DNA of 7,559 bases, taken from NCBI GenBank assembly GCA_001774505.1, contig MFAF01000039.1, forward strand, positions 4,904-12,462, read 5' to 3'. Under the pieces are notes generated by a model that did not search any database, was not told where the DNA came from, and was given only the letters and a program-made list of their open reading frames with translations. Position 1 is the first letter of the stretch. Each line of letters starts with the position of its first letter. The position numbers were made by a program, and so were the translations under genes. The stretch comes from Candidatus Coatesbacteria bacterium RBG_13_66_14 (GTDB lineage: Bacteria; RBG-13-66-14). Of the stretch, positions 1 to 6,208 are shown piece by piece.

Positions 1-1220
1 TGTGGGGGCAGCGGGACCGTGACGGGGCGCGGTTCATCGGCGGCCAGTCCATGCTCATTGCACTCGGGTTCGGACTCTTCCTCTCCGCGGTCGGCCCCTT
101 CCTCCTCCCGCTCCTGCTCTCGCTCTACAGGGCCGAGCCGGCGGTGATGGCCGACGCCGCCTCGTACATGCGCATCCTGTGCTATGCCGGCCTGCCGTGG
201 GTGGTGACCATGGTGGGCGCGTCGGTGATGCGCGGCTTCGGAGACAACGTCCGGCCGCTCGTAATCACCCTCATCGCCAACGTGCTGAACGTCGCTTTCA
301 ACTACGTCTTCATCTACGGCCTGGGCCCCATCGAGCCCATGGGGGTGGCCGGGGCCGCCGTCGGCTCCTCGCTCTCCATGACCGTCGCCGGCATCGCCAC
401 GGTGGTCATCCTCTACTTCGGGTTCACCAAGGAGCGCCTGAAGACCGGCGAGACGATTCGGCCGGACTGGTCCGCCGTCCGCCGCATCTTCCACGTCGGC
501 ACCCCGGCCATGTTCGAGCAGGGCGTTTTCCGCGTGGGGCAGATGGTCTCGATCTGGATCGTGAGCCAGCTCGGGACGGTGGCCCTGGCGGCCAACCAGG
601 TCGGCATCCAGGTTGAGAGCCTCTCCTTTATGCCGGGCTGGGGGCTGGCGCTGGCCTCCACGACCCTGGTGGGGCAGTACCTGGGCGCGGGGGAGCCGGA
701 GCTGGCGGAGAAGGCGGGCCGGCGTTCGGCCGTCGTCGCCCTGGTCCTCATGGGCGCGATGGGGGTGGTTTTCGCCCTCTTCGCCAAAGACCTGGTGGGG
801 GTCTTCATAGACGAGAGCGCGACCGGGGTCAAGCTCCTGCACACCGGCGCCGCGGCCTTGGCGCATACCGGACAGGGCTGGTTCGAGAAGGTGCCAGCCC
901 TCTTCCCGCCGGCGCCCTCGGGCCAGGTGCTCTCCACCGGCGCGGTGCTCATCACCATCGCCGCCCTCGAGCAGCCGGCGCTGGCCATCATGATGCCCCT
1001 GACCGGCGGCCTGCGCGGGGCGGGCGACACGCGCTGGACCCTGGCCCTGGCCGTCATTGGTTTCTGGGGGCTGCGCATCCCCTTCTCCCTTCTGGCCGTG
1101 TTCGTGTTCAAGTGGGGGATTGTCGGTTTTTGGGCCCTGTCGGTGCTGGCGTTCTACATCCGCGCCGGGTTGTCCTACTGGCGGTTCGCCGGCGGCAAGT
1201 GGAAGGGGCTGAAGGTGTGA
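1..1220 (+). CDS. MATE-family multidrug/solute efflux transporter, 5'-truncated by the window edge
   Basis: This is the C-terminal ~406 codons of an integral membrane antiporter of the MATE (NorM/DinF) family. The family exports cationic drugs or metabolites in exchange for Na+ or H+. The frame is open to the left edge (first full codon at 3), and the residues before the ATG at 51 (GARFIGGQ) look like the family's usual loop, so that ATG is internal and roughly 60-70 N-terminal residues are missing. The two lobes show the paired signatures MRGFGDN (228-248) and LRGAGDT (1011-1031). GQYLGAGEPE follows the first helix of the second lobe. Many hydrophobic helices alternate with short basic loops. 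Oddity: 842-934 adds 31 residues compared with the family, just before the helix leading to LRGAGDT, flanked by a 9-bp direct repeat (separate entry). The stop overlaps the glycosyltransferase start. Family assignment is secure; substrate is unknown, and function may be affected by the insertion. Confidence 0.9.
   Translation, partial: WGQRDRDGARFIGGQSMLIALGFGLFLSAVGPFLLPLLLSLYRAEPAVMADAASYMRILCYAGLPWVVTMVGASVMRGFGDNVRPLVITLIANVLNVAFNYVFIYGLGPIEPMGVAGAAVGSSLSMTVAGIATVVILYFGFTKERLKTGETIRPDWSAVRRIFHVGTPAMFEQGVFRVGQMVSIWIVSQLGTVALAANQVGIQVESLSFMPGWGLALASTTLVGQYLGAGEPELAEKAGRRSAVVALVLMGAMGVVFALFAKDLVGVFIDESATGVKLLHTGAAALAHTGQGWFEKVPALFPPAPSGQVLSTGAVLITIAALEQPALAIMMPLTGGLRGAGDTRWTLALAVIGFWGLRIPFSLLAVFVFKWGIVGFWALSVLAFYIRAGLSYWRFAGGKWKGLKV
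842..943. repeat. 93-bp in-frame insertion in the MATE gene, bounded by a 9-bp direct repeat
   Basis: The 9-mer CACCGGCGC occurs at 842-850 and again at 935-943, exactly 93 bp (31 codons) apart. Deleting one period joins LLHTGA directly to VLITIAALEQP, which restores the spacing normally seen in MATE proteins between the FxxD-type loop and LRGAGDT. The inserted stretch encodes a Trp/Phe/Pro-containing polar segment (GWFEKVPALFPPAPSG) unlike the surrounding helices. It contains a perfect 8-bp inverted repeat, AGGGCTGG (874-881) and CCAGCCCT (894-901), around a 12-nt loop. The pattern fits insertion of a small hairpin-forming element with target duplication. A lineage-specific loop expansion is the alternative. 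Confidence 0.6.
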
Positions 1221-2164
1221 GGGTCTGCGGCTTCAGCTTCGTCCGCAACGCCCTCGAGAACGACTACCCCGTAGTGGAGGCGGTCCGTAGCGTTCTGCCG
1301 CTTTGCGACGAGTTCCAGCTCGTCGTGGCTGACTCCACCGACGGCACGCTGGATTTCCTCCGGGCCGAGCTGGCCGATCCGCGCGTAGTGATTTCCGAGG
1401 CGCCCTGGGACGAATCGTCGCGCACGGGAGGCCGGATTCTGGCCCGGCTGACCGATGCGGCACTGGAACGCTGCTCCGGCGACTGGGGCCTCTACGTCCA
1501 GGCCGACGAGGCGATTCACGAGCGCTACCACCCGGCCGTCCGGGCCTGCCTGGAGCACCACCTGGGAGATGACGATGTTCAGGGGCTCCTGTTCCGCTTC
1601 CGCCACTTCTACGGCGGTTATCACACGATTCACACCGGTCGGAAGTGGTACCGTCGAGAGGTACGGGTGATCCGTCTCGGTATCGGTTTGAAATCCTGGG
1701 GCGACGCCATGGGCTTCCGCTTCCCCGACGGTCGGAAACCGGCGGTGGTCTGGGCCGCCGACGCGGAGGTCTTCCACTACGGCTGGGCCCGGTCCGAGGA
1801 ATCCTTCCGCGTCAAGCAGCGGAGCTTCACCCGGCTCTACGTGGCCGACGACGCCGAGCTGGAGGGAAATCTGACGCGGCCCGACGAGCCGGTCTACAAA
1901 AATTCGTGCTACCTCGTACCCTTCTCCGGGACGCACCCGGCGCCGACGGCGCGCCGATTGCAAGCACGGGTCGCCGCCGCGCAGAAAAATGCGCCGTTCG
2001 GTCCCCATACCGACACACCGGGTCAGCGCGCGCTGGAGTGGATCGAGCGCCGCCTCGGGGTGCGCTTCGGCGAGCCGAGGAATTTCCATCTACTGCGGGG
2101 AAAGCCGGGCCCCGCCGGTCATCCCGCCCAACCCCTGCCGTTCGATACACCGCCCACGGCGTGA
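1217..2164 (+). CDS. glycosyltransferase family 2-like protein
   Basis: Predicted cytoplasmic or membrane-associated sugar transferase of 315 residues. I chose the GTG at 1217 rather than upstream in-frame starts because the protein then begins directly with the first beta strand (VRVCGFSFVRNA). This GTG overlaps the MATE stop as GTGA, and a purine-rich GGAAGGGG lies just upstream, so translation is probably coupled. A GT-A-like layout is visible: the N-terminal strand and helix, ADSTDGT at about 38-44 (the nucleotide-sugar-binding turn), and LYVQADEAIHE at about 92-102, whose ADE replaces the usual DxD metal-binding motif. The C-terminal RFGEPRNFHLL (about 283-293) looks like the end of the folded domain; the last ~20 Pro-rich residues appear to be a tail. 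There is no signal peptide and no clear membrane helix. Donor and acceptor cannot be read from sequence. The fold is fairly confident, the exact role is not. Confidence 0.78.
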   Translation: MRVCGFSFVRNALENDYPVVEAVRSVLPLCDEFQLVVADSTDGTLDFLRAELADPRVVISEAPWDESSRTGGRILARLTDAALERCSGDWGLYVQADEAIHERYHPAVRACLEHHLGDDDVQGLLFRFRHFYGGYHTIHTGRKWYRREVRVIRLGIGLKSWGDAMGFRFPDGRKPAVVWAADAEVFHYGWARSEESFRVKQRSFTRLYVADDAELEGNLTRPDEPVYKNSCYLVPFSGTHPAPTARRLQARVAAAQKNAPFGPHTDTPGQRALEWIERRLGVRFGEPRNFHLLRGKPGPAGHPAQPLPFDTPPTA

Positions 2165-2205
2165 CCATCCGTGTATGGGTGGAGGAGGATTCGGGTAAGA
2201 GGCGG

Positions 2206-2250
2206 CGGGGACTGAAATCCCCGACCTATATTTAGGGGGGGGGTCGGGGT
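2206..2250. repeat. nested inverted repeats in the convergent intergenic region
   Basis: Between the converging glycosyltransferase and outer-membrane genes, CGGGGA (2206-2211) pairs with TCCCCG (2218-2223). The overlapping CCCCGACC (2219-2226) pairs with GGTCGGGG (2242-2249), so the two stems are mutually exclusive. A run of nine G lies at 2235-2243. No T-tract follows on the + strand, so this is not a canonical terminator for the glycosyltransferase. It could be a factor-dependent 3' end structure or a repetitive extragenic palindrome. The rest of 2165-2334 holds only the terminator described next; I see no gene in it. Confidence 0.45.
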
Positions 2251-2263
2251 GAGGACTTCCTTT

Positions 2264-2292
2264 AAAAAGCGGGCGGACCTAAAGGTCCGCCC
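2264..2292 (-). terminator. rho-independent terminator downstream of the outer-membrane protein gene
   Basis: GGGCGGACC (2271-2279) and GGTCCGCCC (2284-2292) form a perfect 9-bp GC-rich stem with a 4-nt loop. Read on the minus strand, the stem is followed by GC and five T (2268-2264), the layout of an intrinsic terminator. It lies about 42 nt past the stop codon at 2335-2337, so it probably ends the whole leftward transcription unit. On the + strand the hairpin has the A-tract before it and only CCTAC after it, so it is not an efficient terminator in that direction. It could also belong to a dispersed palindrome family. Confidence 0.65.
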
Positions 2293-2334
2293 CTACATCA
2301 TCGCAATCCGCGAATCAATGCCGCGGACGCGGTT

Positions 2335-2853
2335 TTAATACCAGTAGACGTTCACGTAGAGGAAGCCCTTGATGTCGGGATCCAGCTCTTTGTGGCCCAG
2401 GGGGAAGGCGATGGGAACCTCGACGTGGATCGAGAGCCAGTCGGTGACGCGGGCGGTCAGCCCCGGCTCGAGGGTGATGGAGAATACGCCGGAGGGTCCG
2501 AGGCCCTCCCCGGACGGCAGGGCGTCCCAGGGGGCCTGGTTATATTCGGCGCCTACGAGGGCGGTGACGTAAAGCTCGTGCAGGGTGAAGTTGGAGCGCC
2601 ATCCCGAAAAAACGCCGGCGCGGAGGTTCCAGCCGTCGTGGATGTCGGAGTAGAGGTACGAGGCGCGTCCGCCGACGTAGAACCAGTGGTCGTAGTATCC
2701 GACGTCCACGCGGGGGCCGATGTTTAGATAACCGCTGAAGACCTGGGCGACGTTGAGGAGGACGCCGCCCTTCACCTCGAGGCCCGTTCTCCTTGCCGCC
2801 GCCGCGGGCGACAGCAGAGCCAGGAAGAGTATGCCGGTGAGTATCCTTCGCAT
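2335..2853 (-). CDS. small secreted, putative outer-membrane beta-barrel protein
   Basis: A 172-residue protein with a clear Sec signal peptide: MRR, then a hydrophobic stretch to about residue 18 ending in SPAAAA, with probable cleavage near residue 20. The mature ~150 residues have alternating polar and aromatic segments typical of transmembrane beta strands, such as VDVGYYDHWFYVGGRASYLYSD (about 49-70) and LSIHVEVPIAFPLG (about 140-153). It ends in YVNVYWY, an aromatic C-terminus like that recognised by the BAM assembly machinery. No named family is recognised. The ATG at 2853 is preferred because it gives a good signal peptide; the upstream GGCGGTGCGGG is only a weak ribosome site. It is the last gene of the leftward set, 62 nt after bactofilin, with a terminator downstream. 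Localisation is inferred from the signal peptide, strand pattern and C-terminus. A periplasmic beta-rich protein is the alternative. Confidence 0.7.
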   Translation of the reverse strand: MRRILTGILFLALLSPAAAARRTGLEVKGGVLLNVAQVFSGYLNIGPRVDVGYYDHWFYVGGRASYLYSDIHDGWNLRAGVFSGWRSNFTLHELYVTALVGAEYNQAPWDALPSGEGLGPSGVFSITLEPGLTARVTDWLSIHVEVPIAFPLGHKELDPDIKGFLYVNVYWY

Positions 2854-2915
2854 CCCGCACCGCCGGAAGGCGAACGCCGCCGCCCTGCCGGTTCTTCGGT
2901 TTAATTGGATCCGCG

Positions 2916-3410
2916 CTACTTCTTCGCCTCGGGGGGACGGTGCGGGAAGTTCGACTCGGGCCGGGTCTCCGGTCTGGGTTCGACCTTTCCCTTCTCGCCG
3001 CCGCCGCCCCCGGGTTTCGCCAGGTTGCCCAGAGACGCGAGGCGGTTCTTATACCCCTCGGACTTGCCCATGTCTATGAAACCGTGGACGACCGCCTTCT
3101 CCGCGATGGTCAGCGACTCGGTGCGCACGTCACCGATTATCTCCGCGGTCTCCTCGATCTCGGCGGACATGGGCGAGACGAGGTTGCCGTGGATCTTCCC
3201 GCCGACGACGCTGCGGTTGGCCTCGACCTCGGCCGTGACCTCGGCGGAGCGGCCCACGTAGAAGGCGTCGCACTTGATGGTGCCCTTGAAGATGCCGTCA
3301 ATGCGGAGGCTGCCCTGGACGGAGATGTTGCCCTCGAAGATGGTGCCCTCGCCGACGATGGAGTGCACGCCGGAGGAGCCGCGGTCGTACTTTTTCTCTT
3401 CTTTGGTCAT
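2916..3410 (-). CDS. bactofilin (polymer-forming cytoskeletal protein, DUF583)
   Basis: Bactofilins polymerise without nucleotide into membrane-associated filaments that scaffold cell-wall enzymes and, in some bacteria, chromosome-segregation proteins. This 164-residue protein has the family's layout. A short charged, disordered N-terminus (1-15) precedes a right-handed beta-helix core of about 17-115 with short hydrophobic rungs at Gly-rich turns (IVGEGTIFEGNISVQGSLRIDGIFKGTI; ...VVGGKIHGNL; ...IIGDV). A disordered C-terminal tail is rich in Gly, Pro and charge, including five consecutive Gly near 134-138. Length is normal for the family. The ATG at 3410 has GAGG four bases upstream. The gene follows the M23 peptidase by 45 nt, an association seen in several bacteria, for example Helicobacter ccmA with csd1. 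Family assignment is strong; which process it organises here is inferred from neighbours. Confidence 0.93.
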   Translation of the reverse strand: MTKEEKKYDRGSSGVHSIVGEGTIFEGNISVQGSLRIDGIFKGTIKCDAFYVGRSAEVTAEVEANRSVVGGKIHGNLVSPMSAEIEETAEIIGDVRTESLTIAEKAVVHGFIDMGKSEGYKNRLASLGNLAKPGGGGGEKGKVEPRPETRPESNFPHRPPEAKK

Positions 3411-3455
3411 CAGGCCTCGCTTTACTGGGATGGCTTCCGTAACTTGCTGAAAAGA

Positions 3456-4346
3456 CTATTCCTCTAAAAACGGTGTCGGGTCTATGGGGATGTCGTCCCG
3501 CCGTACCTCGTAGTGCAGATGGGGGCTCGTGCTGGCGCCGGTGTTGCCGGAGAGCGCGATGTGCTGTCCCCTCGCCACCGCGTCTCCGACCTTGACCAGG
3601 AGCTTTGAGTTGTGGCCGTAAGTGGTGGTGTACCCGGAGTCGTGGCTGATGACGATCTTCAGCCCGTAATGCCTGTCCTCACCGGCGAAAACGACCACAC
3701 CGGCCGCCGTGGCGGAGACGGATCTCCCCTCGTCGCAGGCGATGTCTATTCCGGCGTGCTTCGAGTCCCCGGAAGGGACGAACCCCCGCGTGATCCATCC
3801 CCGGAGCGGCCAGCCCCGGGGGGTGGACAATCCCTGGACCGCCGCCCTGGCCACGTAGGCCGCCAGCTCGCTGGTCCTCCCGACCGCCGGGCCTGTCGGG
3901 GCGTAAGTCGCCCCCTCGCCGGTCAGCTCCAGCGCCTCCGGTTCCTCGCCGGGCACGAAGGGCACCGCCGCGGTGAGTATCCTCTCGGCCTCCGCGCGCC
4001 GCTCCTCGGCGAGGTCAATCCCCAGCATCCCGCGCAGGCGGCTGACTATCTCCTCGCCCAGGGTCACCTCGCGCTCGAGGTCCTCGACCAGCGCCAGCTC
4101 GCTCCGGAGATCCTCGTTCTCCACCCGCAGGCGTTTGAGCTCGACGAAGTTGAACTGGTCCATCCCCAGGGTGATCCCGAAGGACAGTAGAACGGTGATG
4201 ACGATGGCGGCGAAGGCTATGAGGGAAACGAGACCGGCGCCGACGAGGAGGACCTTCCTCTTGAGGTCGGTCAGGAGGAATATCCGGTGCCTCCCCGTCG
4301 AACGGGGGACGATGTGGACTTCCCACTCTGGCTGTTTCTTTACCAA
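3456..4346 (-). CDS. membrane-anchored M23 family peptidoglycan endopeptidase
   Basis: Predicted zinc metallopeptidase that cuts peptide cross-links in peptidoglycan. Of 296 residues, 1-32 are a basic cytoplasmic segment (WEVHIVPRSTGRHR...). About 33-57 form one transmembrane helix, about 66-105 are Leu/Glu-rich and probably coiled coil, a linker follows, and the LytM/M23 domain spans about 178-292. The zinc and catalytic residues are intact: H197 and D201 in HAGID, H245 in YGH, and H276/H278 in HLH. The active site therefore faces the periplasm. The start is forced to be TTG at 4346, because an in-frame TAG lies three codons upstream and the next Met is near residue 62, past the membrane helix. 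No Shine-Dalgarno sequence is evident. The gene sits between parB (147 nt away) and bactofilin (45 nt). Bactofilin-associated M23 enzymes commonly have this topology, so it is probably the enzyme the bactofilin positions. Confidence 0.9.
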   Translation of the reverse strand: MVKKQPEWEVHIVPRSTGRHRIFLLTDLKRKVLLVGAGLVSLIAFAAIVITVLLSFGITLGMDQFNFVELKRLRVENEDLRSELALVEDLEREVTLGEEIVSRLRGMLGIDLAEERRAEAERILTAAVPFVPGEEPEALELTGEGATYAPTGPAVGRTSELAAYVARAAVQGLSTPRGWPLRGWITRGFVPSGDSKHAGIDIACDEGRSVSATAAGVVVFAGEDRHYGLKIVISHDSGYTTTYGHNSKLLVKVGDAVARGQHIALSGNTGASTSPHLHYEVRRDDIPIDPTPFLEE

Positions 4347-4409
4347 TGCGGTCTACGCGCGCGTCCGCGCCCGGGATGTGCGTTTGTTCACGGAGCCGGT
4401 CGCCTGTGG

Positions 4410-4517
4410 CAAGGGGTTTAACAGAGCGAACCGACCTATGTCTCTGGCAAACCGGGCGAACCGAGCGAAGCGAGCTATGCGAAGCAAACCGAGCTACGCC
4501 TCTGGCGAAACCCCTTG
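4410..4517. repeat. 108-bp element with 10-bp terminal inverted repeats across the 3' end of parB
   Basis: CAAGGGGTTT (4410-4419) and AAACCCCTTG (4508-4517) are perfect inverted repeats. Inside are two imperfect direct copies of a ~27-bp unit (4427-4453 and 4485-4512, about 22 of 27 positions shared, 58 bp apart). Both carry a CTCTGGC core (for example 4442-4448). Between them is the core GAACCGAGCGAAGCGAGCTA (4458-4477). The heptamer GCGAAGC occurs twice (4465-4471, 4479-4485); as single-stranded DNA this sequence is known to form an unusually stable mini-hairpin. The right end runs into parB and supplies its last seven codons and stop. The element encodes no transposase, so it is MITE-like or REP-like in form. 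No clear target duplication is visible at the flanks. The rest of the gap (4347-4409) shows no convincing promoter. Confidence 0.65.
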
Positions 4518-5441
4518 TCCGGGGGACCGGCCGGTCAGCTTCTCGATGATCCCCGCCAGTTCGTCGGGGGAGTAGTACTCGATGACTATCCGTCCGCGCC
4601 CCGACTTGAGGTGGCGGATCTTCACCTGCGTGCCTATCCGGCGCTGGAGCTCCTCCTCGAAGAGGAGGAGATCGGGGTCTTTCCTCTCCTCACGCCGGGG
4701 TCCCGCGGTCGTCCGGGACATGTCTCGGGCTTCTACCGGAGCTTCGACCACCGCCTTATCGGCGATGAGCATCTCCAGCTCGCGGACGGTCAGGTCCTTC
4801 TCCACGACCAGCTCGCCCAAGGCCTGCGCCGCCTCGGGGGTGTCCAGGGAGGCCAGGAGCCTCCCGTGGCCGGGGGTGATGCGCCCCGCGTCCAGGAGTT
4901 CCCGAACCTTCTCCGGCAGCTTCAAGAGTCTCAGGGTGTTGGAGACTTGCTCCCGGGAAACGCCGAGCCCCCGCGCCAGCTCGGCCTGGGTGAGGCCGAA
5001 CCGCTCGACCAGCTCCTTCAACCCCTGGGCCAGCTCGATGGGCCGCAGGTCCTCCCGCTGGAGATTTTCCAGGAGGGTCAGTGTGAGCGCGCTCCGGTCG
5101 TCCACGGCGCGGACGATGACCGGGACCCGCTCGAGCCCGGCCATTTTTGCGGCCCGCAGGCGCCTCTCGCCGGCGATGACCTGGTAGCGGCCCTCCTCCC
5201 CGGCTTTGGGTCTGACCAGAACCGGCTGGAGAAGGCCCTGGGCCCTGATCGAGGCGGCCAACCCCTCCAGGCTCTCGGGCGGGAAGAGCCGGCGCGGCTG
5301 GAGGGGGTTCGGCTCGATCCGATCGAGCTCCACCTCCCCCTCGGCCGGCACGGCTCGCCCAACCGGGGTCATATCGGCCAGGTCGCCCAGGAGATCGTCC
5401 AGCCCGCGGGCCAGCCCGCGCTTGGGGTCCCGGGGGCTCAT
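4494..5441 (-). CDS. parB: ParB/Spo0J chromosome-partitioning protein
   Basis: ParB binds parS sites, spreads along DNA as a CTP-dependent clamp, and stimulates ParA to segregate sister origins. The 315-residue protein has the standard order. The N-terminus is disordered and basic, with RGLDDLLGD like chromosomal ParBs and probably contacting ParA. The CTP-binding domain (about 36-130) carries NPLQPR and the arginine-rich GERRLRAA box at 91-98. ENLQRED (125-131) leads to a helix-turn-helix at about 149-172 (LTQAELARGLGVSREQVSNTLRLL). A linker and dimerisation domain occupy about 250-303, ending IVIEYYSPDELAGIIEKL. The final tail QGVSPEA plus the TAG stop lies within an inverted-repeat element, so the original C-terminus may have been replaced. 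The ATG at 5441 overlaps the parA stop as ATGA. No parS palindrome is visible in the window. Assignment is secure. Confidence 0.96.
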   Translation of the reverse strand: MSPRDPKRGLARGLDDLLGDLADMTPVGRAVPAEGEVELDRIEPNPLQPRRLFPPESLEGLAASIRAQGLLQPVLVRPKAGEEGRYQVIAGERRLRAAKMAGLERVPVIVRAVDDRSALTLTLLENLQREDLRPIELAQGLKELVERFGLTQAELARGLGVSREQVSNTLRLLKLPEKVRELLDAGRITPGHGRLLASLDTPEAAQALGELVVEKDLTVRELEMLIADKAVVEAPVEARDMSRTTAGPRREERKDPDLLLFEEELQRRIGTQVKIRHLKSGRGRIVIEYYSPDELAGIIEKLTGRSPGQGVSPEA

Positions 5442-6208
5442 CTCACCCCCGCGGGTTGTAGCATCAGCTCCCGGGCCAGGGCGATGTAGCTCTGGGCCCC
5501 CTTGCTCGCCAGGGCGTACTCGATGACCGGCATCCCGCGGCTGGGCGCCTCGGAAAGCCGCACGTTACGCGGAATGACGGTCCGGTAAACCTTGTCCTTG
5601 AAGTGTCTGCGGACCTCGGCCTCCACGTCGGCGGCCAGGCGTGTCCGCGAATCGCCCATCGTCAGCAGAAAGCCCTCGATCTCCAGGGGGTGACCGAGGC
5701 GTTTCTGAACGTACTCCACCGCCCGCAGGAGCTGGGTCAGGCCCTCCAGGGCGTAGTACTCGGCCTGGACCGGTATCAGGATGCTCTGCGCCGCCAACAG
5801 GGCGTTGAGGGTCAGTATGCCCAGCGACGGGGGGCAGTCGAAGAGGACGAAGTCGAAATCGCTGAGCCGGTTCACCGCCTTGGAGAGCCGGTAGGGCGCG
5901 TCCTTCGCGTTCAAAAGGTCGCGCTCGAGGCCGATCATCTCGGGGACGCTGGGGGAGATGAAAAGGCACTCGGAGTCGGTGGGCCGGATCGTCTCTTCCA
6001 GGTCGGCCCGGTTCAGAAGGGCGTCGAGAACGGTGGGCTTGGAATCCCTCTCGAAGATGCCCAGCCCGGAGGCGGCGTTCCCCTGGGGGTCGGTGTCCAC
6101 GATGAGCACGCGCCGGCCCGCGGCAGCCAGGGATGCCCCGAGGTTGATGGCGGTGGTGGTCTTGCCCACTCCGCCCTTTTGGTTGGCGATGGCTATCCGT
6201 CGGCTCAT
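5438..6208 (-). CDS. parA: ParA/Soj chromosome-partitioning ATPase
   Basis: ParA is a deviant-Walker ATPase that binds nonspecific DNA as an ATP dimer and forms the gradient along which ParB-parS complexes move. All key motifs are present in this 256-residue protein, the usual length for chromosomal Soj: NQKGGVGKTTT (9-19) with the signature lysine, DTDPQGNAA (38-46), Walker B FVLFDCPPSLG (120-130), and the late RNVRLSEAPSRGMPV (214-228). In LLTMGDSRT (181-189), Gly replaces the Tyr usual in MYDSRT, a minor difference. There is no N-terminal HTH domain, which separates it from larger plasmid ParAs. The ATG at 6208 overlaps the rsmG stop (ATGA), and its own stop overlaps the parB start, so all three are probably translationally coupled. 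Confidence 0.97.
   Translation of the reverse strand: MSRRIAIANQKGGVGKTTTAINLGASLAAAGRRVLIVDTDPQGNAASGLGIFERDSKPTVLDALLNRADLEETIRPTDSECLFISPSVPEMIGLERDLLNAKDAPYRLSKAVNRLSDFDFVLFDCPPSLGILTLNALLAAQSILIPVQAEYYALEGLTQLLRAVEYVQKRLGHPLEIEGFLLTMGDSRTRLAADVEAEVRRHFKDKVYRTVIPRNVRLSEAPSRGMPVIEYALASKGAQSYIALARELMLQPAGVR

Noticed and set aside
842..934. Intein or group I/II intron in the MATE gene
   Set aside because: At 93 bp it is far too short, and no splice motifs (Cys/Ser start, His-Asn end) are present.
413..1111. Long minus-strand open frame opposite the MATE gene
   Set aside because: Its translation is low-complexity and Arg/Pro/Ser-rich, as expected opposite a GC-rich gene, whereas the + strand carries clear MATE motifs.
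1175..2089. 304-codon minus-strand open frame opposite the glycosyltransferase
   Set aside because: No recognisable domain; the + strand has the conserved glycosyltransferase pattern and a coupled start.
4347..4409. Promoter for the M23 gene, with TTGCCA as a -35 element
   Set aside because: No matching -10 hexamer at 16-18 bp spacing; the region is very GC-rich.
4346..4575. Possible small + strand gene through the parB-M23 gap
   Set aside because: Its codons are simply the repeat element read in one frame (TERSEL-type peptides), with no ribosome site and overlap with two real genes.
4515..5489. 324-codon + strand open frame opposite parB
   Set aside because: It is the antisense shadow of a certain gene and shows no domain of its own.
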